Shown in pieces: positions 50,575 to 61,205 of a DNA stretch of 64,000 nucleotides. The notes beneath the pieces are model-generated. The model was given only the letters and a program-made list of their open reading frames with translations. It made no database searches and had not been told where the DNA came from. The translations under genes were made by a program, and so were the position numbers. The first letter of the stretch is position 1, and each line of letters begins with the position of its first letter. Origin of the DNA: Alentia gelatinosa (lineage: Eukaryota > Annelida > Polychaeta > Phyllodocida > Polynoidae); assembly GCA_950022655.1 (NCBI GenBank), contig OX465584.1:61754841-61818840 (forward strand). The letters are read 5' to 3'.

Positions 50575-51185
50575 CCCAGGCTTTATGTACGACAGACGCA
50601 TCTTGGCTGTATTTCACACCCGGCAAATATGAGAGAAAATACCGTCTGCCCCCGCCCCCTCCCGCCCCTTTGTGTTGTCAGAAGTATAGGTGTCCTCAGT
50701 AGGAAGCCCTCCCCCACCCCCCACCCCGCCAACTCCCCCCGCCCGCTCTCAGTGAAGCCCTGTTCACAGGACGCTTATATATACTCCCACAGATGAGGTG
50801 TATACACACAGGGATTAAGAGACCTTGTAGACGCAAAATACCTACTCATATACGCCTGGCGCATTCATATGTAAAATGATGGTTTTTGTGCAGTGTGAGC
50901 AGTAAATGCAAGTTGTTACACCCCCCAGCAGCTGTATGTAACTATAGAGTGTTCACCCATAGGTATTTAGGAATCTCAGGGTTTCTCAGGTGTGCCTAAA
51001 GTGCTAAAACAAACACACTGATATTTCGCGGCAGCAGCGGGAGCCTGGGGAGGAGGATTTCCCTTTTTATTTTTTTATCGTACACACACATACACCCAGC
51101 GTATACATGTCGGGCAGAGGATATTTCCTCTCGTATACGCCAGGTGTGAAATACAGCCAAGACGTGTCCGTATACAAGAGGTAAT
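50575..51185. mobile_element. Large inverted repeat of about 85-bp arms
   Basis: TCTTGGCTGTATTTCACACC (50598-50617) is mirrored at about 51141-51160, and flanking blocks extend the similarity to about 85 bp on each side. The interior includes a C-rich stretch at 50640-50755 (CCCTCCCCCACCCCCCACCC) and the end AGAGTGTTCACCCATAGGTA of another family. It is probably a MITE or fold-back element with captured sequence. Confidence 0.6.
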
Positions 51186-51387
51186 AGTCTTTTATCATTC
51201 CCCTTATAAAAGAACTCCATAAGGTTAACATTAGCGTACTGTATTTGGTCTACGGTGCAGTAAAATTAAATTTATCGCTCTAGTGGGATACAGTTGTCAA
51301 ATGACGTCATTTGAAAAGAGACCAATGATTATCACTGATTATAGGTGAGTTTTATGTCATTTTTCAATTTGCCGAAGTAATTCAGAC

Positions 51388-51545
51388 GGGGTGGGATAAA
51401 TTTTAAACCAAACTCGAGTTAGTCGTGTTGTTTATCGCACTCCGGCAATGTCGTGTATCACTGCACTCGGCTTCGCCTCGCCCAGTAATACGCAACATTG
51501 CCGTCGTGCGATAAAGAAAAACACGACTAACTCTCGTTTGGTTTC
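51388..51545. repeat. Hairpin element with GGGATAAA border
   Basis: Arms AAACCAAACTCGAGTTAGTC and the inverse GACTAACTCTCGTTTGGTTT form a stem of about 60 bp. The inner part has GTGTATCACTGCACTCGG and CGCCCAGTAATACGC around a CTCGGCTTCGCCTCG loop. GGGGTGGGATAAATTT precedes it, a variant of the GGGGTGAGATAAA border. Confidence 0.85.
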
Positions 51546-51879
51546 TCCCAAGTGTAAGCCTCATATGCTGGCGCGAAATATGGATGTATATATATGAAAG
51601 CAAGTCAATTTACAGCCGATACTTGCACTTCCGCGATTGCGTATATAGCAATAAACTGGTGGTTTTCTCGCAGTGTTTAACTTTGCAATTGAAGAAACCA
51701 GTACGAAATCTTATTAAACATTTATCGGAGAATGGATACTGACCAGCTATTATCAGGCTCACCTATAACCTTTTTATAGCCCACAACTGACCGATTTCTT
51801 GTAGGAAGGGAGTGGGAATCTTTTAGTTTTTTTTGTCAGCGAATAGAAATCCCATTACAGGGACTGGACTGATTATTAA

Positions 51880-52513
51880 CCCTTTATCAGTCACACATCA
51901 TTGGCCTTGCACATATAATACGACAGACAGTGTCACAAATCGTGACGTTTGTATGTAAGGCGTCTGTTGTCCATGCTGTTAACAAATTTACAAATCTATG
52001 AGAATAATTAATTATAAACTATTATTTGAATCTTATAATATTTTATAAAATTATATACAGGACCTAGCCAAACTGTCTTTTTTAATATTTATAATTCCAA
52101 AAATTAATTCCAAATTTATTTTTTAAAATAAAATTGTATAGATTATATAAAAATAAAACACCAAGAATTCCTGTTTTCTATTTTTTATTTATTTTCTATT
52201 TTGTATTTCAACTGTGAAGGCTTGCAGCTATTTAGCAGGTATGATTCATCTTCACAATAACTCATGGGTGATCATTGTTCCTATATTTGATAATTTCAAA
52301 GCTATTTAAGTATTACATTGCTATTAGTAGATGTACAAAAGAAATTTGTGTAAACACCCAATAATCATATCTCCATTACAATCATAACAGATTCCCTAGG
52401 GCTTGCCAGTATCGCAATATAACCAACCTGAATTTTGAAGGAACAAAAACAGAACATCGTCCTAGCATGCCCATGGTGATGTCATATGGTATTCTCATGC
52501 AGTAAAGGAAGGG
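51880..52513. mobile_element. Possible piggyBac-like MITE (634 bp)
   Basis: TTAA (51876-51879) then CCCTTTATCAGTCACACATC, and the far end CAGTAAAGGAAGGG then TTAA (52514-52517). The terminal repeats are short and imperfect. The interior is AT-rich and does not match the other piggyBac-like copies, so it would be a separate subfamily. Confidence 0.45.
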
Positions 52514-52948
52514 TTAATCACCTTTATAGAAGGATCCATTGAGTATGCATGGAGATAAGATCTAACCTTTGTGGTGTTTTTCCTTTCACCCTTATTTCCC
52601 TGCTGGGTAGTCACTCTCTACTGAGTTGCGCTAATTGAGGCCGATACGAATCAACCTTCAGTATCTGAGATAAAAAGTCAGGCTGTGAATTTTAATTTAT
52701 TTTATTTTATTTTCTTGAAATGAAGATAATTTTTTCAGTCGTTCTTCTTACCAGATGTGGAGTGTTTTCCTTTCCTATTGTATCTCTTCCACACTGTGAA
52801 TAATAGAAGCTGTCTTGTTTGGGTTAAATATTCACTCTGCATTTTCCTTTCCTATATATAGGAGATATATATCAGCATGGACAGATATCAGCCACTCCCA
52901 TCACGTATATACTTTTTTATTATGCACCTAGTACAAAGTACTCTTAGT

Positions 52949-53210
52949 ATGGATGTGCAAAGAGCAGAGACTAAGAAAGATTTCAAGAGGAATGTGAAGA
53001 CGATGTACTCTGTTTATGACTGGACAACCTGAAATAATAACTTTCATCAAACCTCATCCCCTCATCATATAATTTACTTTTCATTTATTTGTTCTTCTTT
53101 TCATAATATTTTCGATGTATTTGGAACATGCTGTATTGTTGGACTATCTTACAGTGGAAGATCTAACCACCGAGTTAGAACTGTATGTATACAATAAAAA
53201 AAATTTTTAA
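52949..53210 (+). mobile_element. Non-LTR retrotransposon 3' end
   Basis: A short frame to TGA at 53030-53032 reads KKDFKRNVKTMYSVYDWTT, resembling the basic C-terminus of LINE reverse transcriptase proteins. About 170 bp of 3' untranslated sequence with GAAGATCTAACCACCGAGTT follows and ends in ACAATAAAAAAAATTTTTAA. The tail matches 28232-28335 in inverse. Severely 5'-truncated. Confidence 0.5.
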
Positions 53211-53214
53211 AAAG

Positions 53215-53330
53215 TGCCCATGGAAAACACATGGGGAGTGTGTATCACTATATCTGGAGCATACAGATATATGCATCTAATACAAAGTGTCCGTAGAAAA
53301 CACATACGGAGTGTGTTTCACCATACCTGA
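53215..53330 (-). repeat. Two inverted units of the 73-bp minisatellite
   Basis: GTCCGTAGAAAACACATACG and GAGTGTGTTTCACCATACCT are the inverse of the unit at 26745-27520. A dispersed dimer 26 kb away shows that the unit existed as part of a mobile sequence before local amplification. Confidence 0.7.
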
Positions 53331-53431
53331 AGCTGCTGTTTTCTCTGGGTTCCCATAAAGCACGCATATGAAAAATAGCGTGTACTGAAAGCTAGTGCGC
53401 ACCTTAAAAGAACTATATCGTAAAACTGGAT

Positions 53432-53687
53432 GAGTTTTAATCTTGGCCACTGTATGCCACTACTGGAGTGAAGTCCGGAGCCTAAACTCCAGGAGTGGAA
53501 TGCAGTGGCCAAGATTAAAACGAATCAGGTTTTGATTTTATCCTACCCTATCTCCTCGATTTTGGAGTATTACGTGATAATAATTCTGTATGCCACTAGT
53601 GGCATATAAAACTCCGTATGCCAGTCAGCGTGGCATACGAAAACCCAATGTTAAGCCTATGGGATTTTATATTAGGGGTAGGATAAA
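53432..53687. repeat. Composite: hairpin plus TTTATCCTACCC-bordered element
   Basis: Hairpin arms GTTTTAATCTTGGCCACTG and CAGTGGCCAAGATTAAAAC are nearly perfect, with CTGGAGT / ACTCCAG inside. A bordered element begins at 53537 (TTTATCCTACCC) and ends GGGGTAGGATAAA at 53675-53687. GTATGCCACTAGTGGCATA inside is a further dyad. Confidence 0.82.
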
Positions 53688-54469
53688 TATCGGTACGCCA
53701 CTTGTAAGGAAAAGGTGGATGATAAATACAATATAGACTGGTTCCAGATAAAAGTGATTGCATGCTCCTCAGAGTTAATTAGTGCAATATCCTCGCATGC
53801 GCTCGGATAATACTCCGCGTAAACTCCTAGCAGCATACAACCGCTTGTACATGAAACCAGTAATGCCTCCATCTTTTATGGTGCATTGTGGGACGACCTT
53901 GGCACTCTCCTATCAGAGATCCTGTGCTCTACTTCCACGTAAGATCTGCTGGGAGAGTGCCATCTTGGCAGATCTAGTCTTTAACCAAGCGAAAAAACCA
54001 AGAAAGCTACCGTGACTGACAGTTCAAGGTCGTTCACTAACTAGGCGTTACCTGTCCCATATTTCATTGGGGCAGGGAACCAGTCTCACGATTCTCAGTG
54101 TTTTGGCATTCTCATACCACTTCCCCAACTACCTAGCCTTAGCACTTAGTCAAAATGAATCTCTGCATTGGTAAAGAATGGCGGCCACCAAGAAGGGTTC
54201 GCTATCTGCCCTATATCATTCAAGGCCTGTCAAGGTTGTGTGAAGGTCAAATAAAGGTGAAGGCCACCGAGCAGTGGGAGAAGACTAAGATATGAGCAGC
54301 TCTCATGCTGAGCACCGACTCACATGTAGACGGGCCGTTTGTCGCCGCAGTGTAATCCCATAGGCCAGCCTCTCCAATTACCAATTGCAGCCCGTGTAAT
54401 CATTGGTGTAATAAGATGAATGCGGCCATCCGCTTATTGAACCACCCCCACCTCCCTAAATCTTCCAAG
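53688..54469. other. Decayed hairpin core, otherwise unassigned
   Basis: GGTGGATGATAAATACAATA then GACTGG at about 53712, and ATAATACTCCGCGTAAACTC at about 53808, match border and core motifs of the hairpin family, but the arms are eroded. The rest to 54469 shows no gene. Confidence 0.45.
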
Positions 54470-55345
54470 GCGAGAATGCCTGAAGGCAGTATGGACATGA
54501 AGGGTGAGAATGTCTTAAAGCAGTATGTACATGAAGAATGAGATTGTTCTGAATCAGTATGTATGATGAGAATGTCTTTAGGCAGTATGGACATGAAGGG
54601 TGAGAATGTCTGAAGGCAGTATGTACATGAAGGATGAGAATGCCTTAAAACAGTATTTACATGAAGAGTGAGAATGTCTTTAGGAAATATGTACATGAAG
54701 GATGAGAATGTCTTAAGGCAGTATGTACATGAAGGGTGAGAATATCCTGAATCAGTATTTACTTGAAGAATGAGAATGTCCTGAATCAGTATTTACATGG
54801 AGACTGAGAATGCCTTTAGGCAGTATGCACGCAGAGAATGAGAATGTCCTAAAGCAGTATGTATACATGAAGGATCAGAATGCATTAAGTATATACATTA
54901 AGATTGAGAATGTCTTAAGGCAGTTCAAAAGATGAGAATGCCTTAAGGCAGTATGTACATGAAGACCAAGAATGTCTTAAAGACAAATGCGGGTAGGTAT
55001 CGCAGTGCCCCCTGTGTCTACTAAATTTAACACAGGTGCTGCCATCTGATTTCATGAAAATATAGCAGTTTCTCATAGACACCAATAGATGAGCACTTAC
55101 ATTCTTCAGATGGCCTTCCAATAGAAATTAGCAGGGTGACATGCCAGTCCTTTTGCATTTTCTATTTGCCGATATAGAAATCACCCAACTACCAGCATTT
55201 GTCTTTAAGAGTGAGAATGTCTAATAGCATGAACATGAAGGATGAGGATGTCTTTAGGCAGTATGTACATGAAGGATGAGAATGTCTTAAAGCAGTATGT
55301 ATATGAAGGATATGAATGTCTTAAGGCAGTATGCCTTATACATGT
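54470..55345. repeat. 34-bp minisatellite with TTAA-bearing units
   Basis: Units of about 34 bp carry GAGAATGTCTTAAGGCAGTA and TGTACATGAAGGAT. The core AATGCCTTAAGGCA is also present in the unrelated-looking 34-bp array at 40355-41425. The array is interrupted at 54981-55204 by a TTAA-flanked MITE. Confidence 0.88.
54981..55204. mobile_element. TTAA-flanked MITE (224 bp) inside the 34-bp array
   Basis: TTAA (54977-54980) precedes AGACAAATGCGGGTAGG, and CCAGCATTTGTCT precedes TTAA (55205-55208). Terminal repeats are about 10 bp. Its right half, inverted, resembles 61088-61205 (TTAAAGACAAAGCTGGTAGT and GGCATGTCACC). The absence of CCC termini suggests a Kolobok-like origin. Confidence 0.8.
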
Positions 55346-55942
55346 TCAGTATAACTAATTATGTAGGTGCTTTAAAAGATCAGGAAATTACTTATTTTAT
55401 CTAGATTACATACTTCGTTCAAGAAATGCAAAAATTTACTTCTTATGATACACCATAGAACATATTCCATGTACAAGTCAATCATCTAGGCATTTGTGTC
55501 TATAGGGTACGTAGCTATTGTGCTATGGAGAGGCCATCTTGCCCCCCAACGCAATACAAAACGTCAAGTGGCGGGATCAATTATTAATGGATTTTATAAA
55601 AAATATTTAGCTAGGCTTGCCATAGAGGAATTTTACCCTCATCTCAATATCATCTGTAGATTATAACAACTGATAACAAAGGTTTCCCCCCGACAATTTC
55701 TGCGTAGATGATGGTAGAACTAGCAATCACTCCATGCCCCAGAATGAGCTGTACAGTAGCTGGGAGGCTGATTTGTGATCTGTATCATATTACCAGATGT
55801 CATAAAAGGGTTACTATTGGATACGCGGGAAGCCAGACCAAGCTGAATGAGAGGCAGGGGAAGGGATGTGTTGTCTATAAACGCATAGTGCAGTGTTTAT
55901 GGCACCACACTCCCAATGGAAACCTCCCAACAACCTCCACTA
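55346..55942. other. No gene recognised
   Basis: AT-rich to mixed sequence. TCCCCCCGACAATTTCTGCG and TAGATGATGGTAGAACTAGC then AATCACTC resembles 35216-35281 (CCCCCCGATTACACTAACAC, then GATGATAGCGCAACTAGCAA), a weak interspersed repeat. Nothing else. Confidence 0.4.
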
Positions 55943-56155
55943 TAGCACCCCTCTCATTAGATCTCACACTCTCTAAGTGGTATTCTGTACAAGGTTCTGA
56001 CTATGCTCTATTTGAGAAGAATTCTTAACGGACTAGGCTTAGAGCCTTGAGAATCTACTGGCACACAGTATTCCCACTAGGTGGCATCATTGATATTATA
56101 GATCTTTGGTTGCATTGATGCACATCTTTAGCACGGGAGGCAGGCCAGTGGAATT
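55943..56155. mobile_element. MITE-B copy, right end missing
   Basis: GCACCCCTCTCATTAGATCT and GAATTCTTAACGGACTAGGC begin a copy that stops after GGGAGGCAGGCCAGTGGA, lacking the right terminal repeat. Confidence 0.82.
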
Positions 56156-56474
56156 CAACTTAATTCAACACTTATGGATGAGCTTATGGATGGTTAATGC
56201 TGTCTTAGTAAACGAACTTGAAAAATATCGAACAATAACCCTTGTACAAGATACAGAAAAGGGTCTTTATGAACGATCTTAGTTTATTCAACTGGCCCCA
56301 GGTTCTTAAGTGTGCAAACCTCGTAACAACCTTCCCTATATGTACAGAGTCCCTGGGAGCTAGTAAGCACAGACTGAGCACAGAATAAATAGGTATCTCA
56401 ATATCCACTGAAGTTAATATAAAGATACATCCCAGCATCAGCTCACAGATACCTAAATACCTCCTATACCACAG

Positions 56475-57000
56475 CCCTGGTGTAATAGGCAAGTTTTAGG
56501 GGCAGGGACCACTCGTGATGGCCGCGACTGAGAAGTGGGTGTTTAGATCTGGTGATCGCATGTGGACTGGGCATTGGAAGGGTGCCTTGTTTAACGTGCT
56601 AACTGTAAACTGAAAGGGGCCAATCCTCACTTACAGATTTTGGGTTCCCGACAATTTGTCGGCCACCACTGACCAGTTCTTAAGTGAAAATAAGCCATAT
56701 AAGGCCATAGCAATATGCATATTTTTTTTGTCATCATACATTTGTTGGCCACCACCAACCGATATTTTATATTTTTTCTCAGAAATCAGTAAGCGGAAAT
56801 GTGAAATTAGCAACCAAATTATATGCCGATTTTGTTTTGTTTTGGCACCACTACCGAGTGATGTAATAGGCAGGTTTTCGGGGCAGGGACCAATATTGAT
56901 GGCCGCGGCTGAGAAGTGGGTGTTCAGATCTGGTGATCGCATGTGGACTGGGCATTGGAAGGGTGCCTTGTGTACCATGCTAACTGTAAACTGAACGGAG
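56475..57000 (+). repeat. Tandem duplication of a 145-bp block
   Basis: The block TAATAGGCAAGTTTTAGGGG to GCTAACTGTAAACTGAA (56480-56612) recurs at about 56863-56995 with roughly nine in ten bases identical, about 385 bp apart. The intervening sequence (56640-56860) is not repeated. Local segmental duplication, non-coding. Confidence 0.8.
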
Positions 57001-57408
57001 GCACCCTGATGCTGGAATTATACAGTGGCGCCCCCATCACTAAACAGGAGATGGCGAATAGGAGCCTGTAAACGGTGCACAGTGTAGTGACAAGATCAGG
57101 CCTGTTTCCGCTTGCAGATTCCTTTGCCTGTAAATATTAGATTTATGTCCAAAAATGTAAGTTTTTTTGTTGCAATGGAAACAAAATGTTCACATAGAAT
57201 GTGCATTTTAGAGCAAAAGTAGTACCTGAAATCCAGCCTAAATTGCCCCTAGAGTTTGCCATTTGCATTTCTAGGCTTCTTTTTAGGATCATATCCAAAA
57301 CTAATACCCTTGCCCTTTCTCCTACAGGAATGTATCCCTGTCCCACGCCTCTGTTCTGTACAGTATAACCCTTCTCTCTTTCCTACTCTAAAGAAAAAAC
57401 AACCTAAA

Positions 57409-57686
57409 AGTTGTGATCAAAGTCATCATTCTCCATGAGTTTGATGAAGAGTGATATGAATGAGGCGATAGCCGAGTGCATATCACATAGCATTCAAATG
57501 AGTTGGAGAATGTCTTCTTTGACCAAAACGAGTTGCTTTCTGTATTTATCTCACCCATGTACACTACGAGAATGGAGAACACACAGGATATAGACCATGG
57601 AGAATAGACTGCAATTCTTGTAGGGGCATGGAGAACAAGTTTCGAATGTTAAGGCTATGGGACGAACATACCAGGGGTGAGATAAA
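57409..57686. repeat. Composite: hairpin plus TTTATCTCACCC-bordered element
   Basis: Hairpin arms AAAGTCATCATTCTCCATGA and TGGAGAATGTCTTCTTTGAC, with inner GTGATATGA / CATATCAC and a GATAGCCGAG loop. The bordered element runs from 57545 (TTTATCTCACCC) to 57686 (GGGGTGAGATAAA). It is the closest relative of 25078-25362. Confidence 0.83.
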
Positions 57687-57929
57687 GGGCAATCATTCTC
57701 TCTGTTCTACCCTTCTGTTGAGCTATACAGTGAAGCCCTTCTTTCTGCTCTTCTCCTTATTAGGAGGGTGGTTGTGGCCCACTAGATTTTAGGTCAACTA
57801 TAGACTGTAGAACCGTCCCAAGGCGCTATAAATATCATGTAAGGAGGTCAGGGTGACGGTCGTGGTTTATCCGAATGTAGTCATTGGCTACTGGGTCTAC
57901 TTTATTCCTTATATGCCAGTTAATGCAGG

Positions 57930-59250
57930 GGGACAACTCCATGCAGTTAGAATGTGCTTGTACGCACTATATATGTTGCCTATAAAAGGTTAGAGTGGTC
58001 ACATACACTTTCAGCATGCTGAAAAAAAACCATCCCTTCACTATCTGCGTGCTATCCGTTGTGCTATTTGATAAGGAGCAGGGTGCCAGTGTCTGAGGGT
58101 CTTAGAGACATGCCCAACTGACCAATCACTCAAGACCAAAATACCTCATTAACCCACTGCTGCTTGAAATGTGTTGATCCTAGATGCAGGCAGTTATAGA
58201 AATGCCAATATAACTGGGGGCAAGTGGGTTAGAGATACCTGTTTACAAAACACCATTTCCGGATATAGGTGCTCAGTACTTTGACTATGAAGGTTTGAGA
58301 TTATATGTGTCATTCTCCAATCTTTTAGATCCATATTTTTGATAAACGTAACAACTGTCATCATAGCTTTGAGACACAGTTATTCAGAGGCGATAGTAGA
58401 AAACTACACTTCAAAAGTAACAAACTGGACCCAAAAAAAAGTCTAGCCTCAAACCCCCATAGGTTTAGCACTAAGCCTCATTCTTACTGGCCACCGGAAT
58501 TGGTGTTTTGTAAATGGGTATCTGTGGTTTCAGCGGGTTCACTTTGGCTCCCTATGAACATATCTTTCGCTCCTTGTTAGAGCATGCTTGCAGTGCTAAA
58601 TACATCATCTAGAGGTTAGAGTGGTCACATTGAACTTTGAGTGTGCTTCCAGAAAACTATCCCTTTACTATCTGCATGCTGTTCACTGTGATAGTGAGAA
58701 CAGAGCAGGGAGCCAGTGTCTCAGGGTCTTAGATGTGTACCCAGCTGACCATGAGCAATCACTCAAGACCAAAATACCCACTGGTGCTTGATGTGTTTGG
58801 ATCCTAGACTCAGGCAGTTGCAGAAATGGCAAGTTGACTGGGTGTAAATGTGTTACAGATAACTCTCCATATTCTAAATCTAACTCAAACGTTTTAATTG
58901 TTCTTCATTCATAATAACACGCTCATTCATCTGTGATGAACATACTTTTGACTCCTAGTTAGAACGTGCTTGTATGCGCTAAATACATCATCTAGAGTTT
59001 AGAGGGGTCCATATAGACTTTCAGGGCACTGCATACAAACTATCCCTTCACTATCTGTGTGATATTCACTGTGATATTGAGAACAGAGCAGGGTGCCAGT
59101 GTCTCAGGGTTTAGAGGTGTGCCCAGCTGACCATGACCAATCACTAGAGACCGAAATACCTCATTGACCTACTGGTGCTTGATATGTTTGGATCCTAGAC
59201 TCTGGCAGTTCCGGAAATGGCAAGTTGACTGGGTGCATGTGGAGTACAGA
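57930..59250 (+). repeat. Tandem triplication of units of about 390 bp
   Basis: Three diverged units share TTAGAGTGGTCACAT, CTATCCCTTCACTATCTGTG, AGCAGGGTGCCAGTGTCTCA and CAATCACTCAAGACCAAAAT. The second and third units begin near 58555 and 58940, about 388 bp apart. The first is separated by about 300 bp of insertion or diverged sequence. The origin is unclear and no coding is seen. Confidence 0.82.
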
Positions 59251-59711
59251 TAATTATCCATAGACTGAGTTTAACTCAAACCTTATAATTGCTATTCAAT
59301 GCTTGCTCAACGGGTAATTGTTATTCATTTATATTGTATTTATAATTGCACGCTCATTCATCAATGATGAACACACTATTTGCTCTTGTATATAGGAAGC
59401 TCTCACTCCTCCTCACAATACAGGACCTGGATCAGGCAGCATCAGTCAATGCTCAAAGTGCTGATGCTGAATCTCTATAAATGGAGAGAAAGAAATGTCC
59501 ATGACAGCTCAGACTATCATCAATGTGGCGGGGTACTTCCTACGTATAGCTATGATTTGCGATATGTAAGCAGCTTATAACGACCTGAATGGTGGGTGCC
59601 AGTGTCTCGCGGATCTGGCCTAAAGATATCAGCTGAGATAAACGCCTTACGCCCTCATCCTTTTTGCCAAATCTATTTCCCCCCTGGATGGGAGCGAGAG
59701 TCTGGGTGGTG

Positions 59712-60029
59712 GTGCACCCCTCTCATAAGATCTCACACTCTCTAAGTCGTATTCTGTACTCTCACTACGCTCTATGGGAGAAGAATATTTAACGAACTAG
59801 GCTTAGAGCATTGAGAATCCACTGGCCTGCCTCCCGTGCTAAAGACGTACATCAATGCAACCTAAAGATTCCTATAATCTCAATGATGCCACCTAGTAGG
59901 AATACTGTGATGCAGTGGATTCTCAAGGCTTTAAGCTTAGCCCATTAAGAATCTTCTCCCATAGAGTGCAGTGAGAACCTTGTACAGATTACCACTTAGA
60001 GAGTGTGAGATCTAATGAGAGGGTTGCAC
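59712..60029. mobile_element. MITE-B copy, full length
   Basis: GTGCACCCCTCTCATAAGAT at the left and AATGAGAGGGTTGCACC at the right, with the standard body CATCAATGCAACCTAAAGAT and CCTATAATCTCAATGATGCC. Simple ends without satellite expansion. Confidence 0.88.
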
Positions 60030-60477
60030 CCCCAGCAGTAGTTCCTATTCTTCCTCCAGCCATCCTATAGGCCGCAACACCATATCGGGGATTGGAAACT
60101 AGTTATTTCTGACCTGAAATACAAAAGTTATCATAACTAAGCCTGCAAAAATCGATTTCTTATTTTATAGTTGGTATACATATTGTATCATATCAGACCA
60201 GAGATTATAGGCTTTATTGTCATACATATCTTGAATTTATTGAAATAATTAATCTATTTTATTTTTGAAGTATTTTCTGTGAAATCACGTTAAGATTTAG
60301 ACAACACGTTTCACTTCTAGTCTATGAGTGAAGATTCCATAAAATTCCATATGAGACCAAAATCAAAACCCAGTTTAATCAAGCAGAGAGGTCCTTTACA
60401 ATCATTTTGAAAGCCCCTTTTTTGTGATATCTGCCATCCTGTGACACTAAATGATATCTGCCCGATATGAAACGCAC
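60030..60477. other. AT-rich, no recognised feature
   Basis: Low-GC sequence with no gene or repeat boundary identified. Confidence 0.45.
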
Positions 60478-60480
60478 TAA

Positions 60481-60623
60481 AGGCTTGATTCCATTTACCC
60501 GAATCACACCCCGATCCTGCACTGGCCATGTTCGGTCCCTATTCGGATCAGGGCTAAAGCAGCCCGCCGATTCGCCCGCGAGTGGTGATCGGCAGCCTAA
60601 TTCAGCCAAATGGAATCAAGCCT
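60481..60623. mobile_element. 143-bp MITE with AGGCTTGATTCCATTT ends
   Basis: AGGCTTGATTCCATTT and AAATGGAATCAAGCCT are perfect 16-bp inverted ends. TAA flanks both (60478-60480 and 60624-60626). This could be a PIF/Harbinger TWA duplication, or a TTAA duplication with one changed base, since the right side reads TTAA. Confidence 0.82.
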
Positions 60624-60626
60624 TAA

Positions 60627-61085
60627 CATTGTATCAGAGTGAGTCGTATTTCTCTATTTGGCTCTATTCCGCTGCTCCTATTGCCTCAGGGATCCAACTA
60701 CCGGGAATCAGTGCTGCCATCCCTCCCCCTGCCTCAGCCCTATTGACGCTAGGATTAGGAGATCTAGCCTTATTGGATTAACCCAGTGCTATTATCATAG
60801 GGCAGGAGGGGGTCCAGGGTTTGGGGTTTTAAGGGTATCGTATCTAGCCTCACAGGCGGTGCAATCCTAATTCGAGCTGAATATCTCAATGAAAGAGCCT
60901 AGGGATCGTTGTATAATTAGGACGAATAAGATTTTATTGTGCTACCATGAGTCTCGTTTAATAAACCAAGTTTATCGTTCTGCAGGATTCCCCTAGAACA
61001 CGATGAAAATATTCTCGGTCAGAAACGTCGAATAAAATGTCGTGGTATTGAGACACATTATCCGTATTCCCGTTGCCATTCAGAA
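60627..61085. other. No recognised feature
   Basis: Mixed sequence between a MITE and the 90-bp array region. Two overlapping short frames have no known motif. No RNA gene was seen. Confidence 0.4.
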
Positions 61086-61087
61086 AA

Positions 61088-61205
61088 GTGGCTTAAAGAC
61101 AAAGCTGGTAGTTGGGTGATTTCTAAAATCTATTGAGTTTTGCAAATAACTCAGGATGATATATGTTCCATATATCAGCAATTAGTAAACGAAAAAGTGG
61201 CATGT
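61088..61205. mobile_element. Partial TTAA-family MITE fused to the satellite
   Basis: CTTAAAGACAAAGCTGGTAG, TTGGGTGATTTCTA and GTGGCATGTCACC match, in inverse, the right half of the MITE at 54981-55204. The element stops exactly where the 90-bp array starts. Confidence 0.55.
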
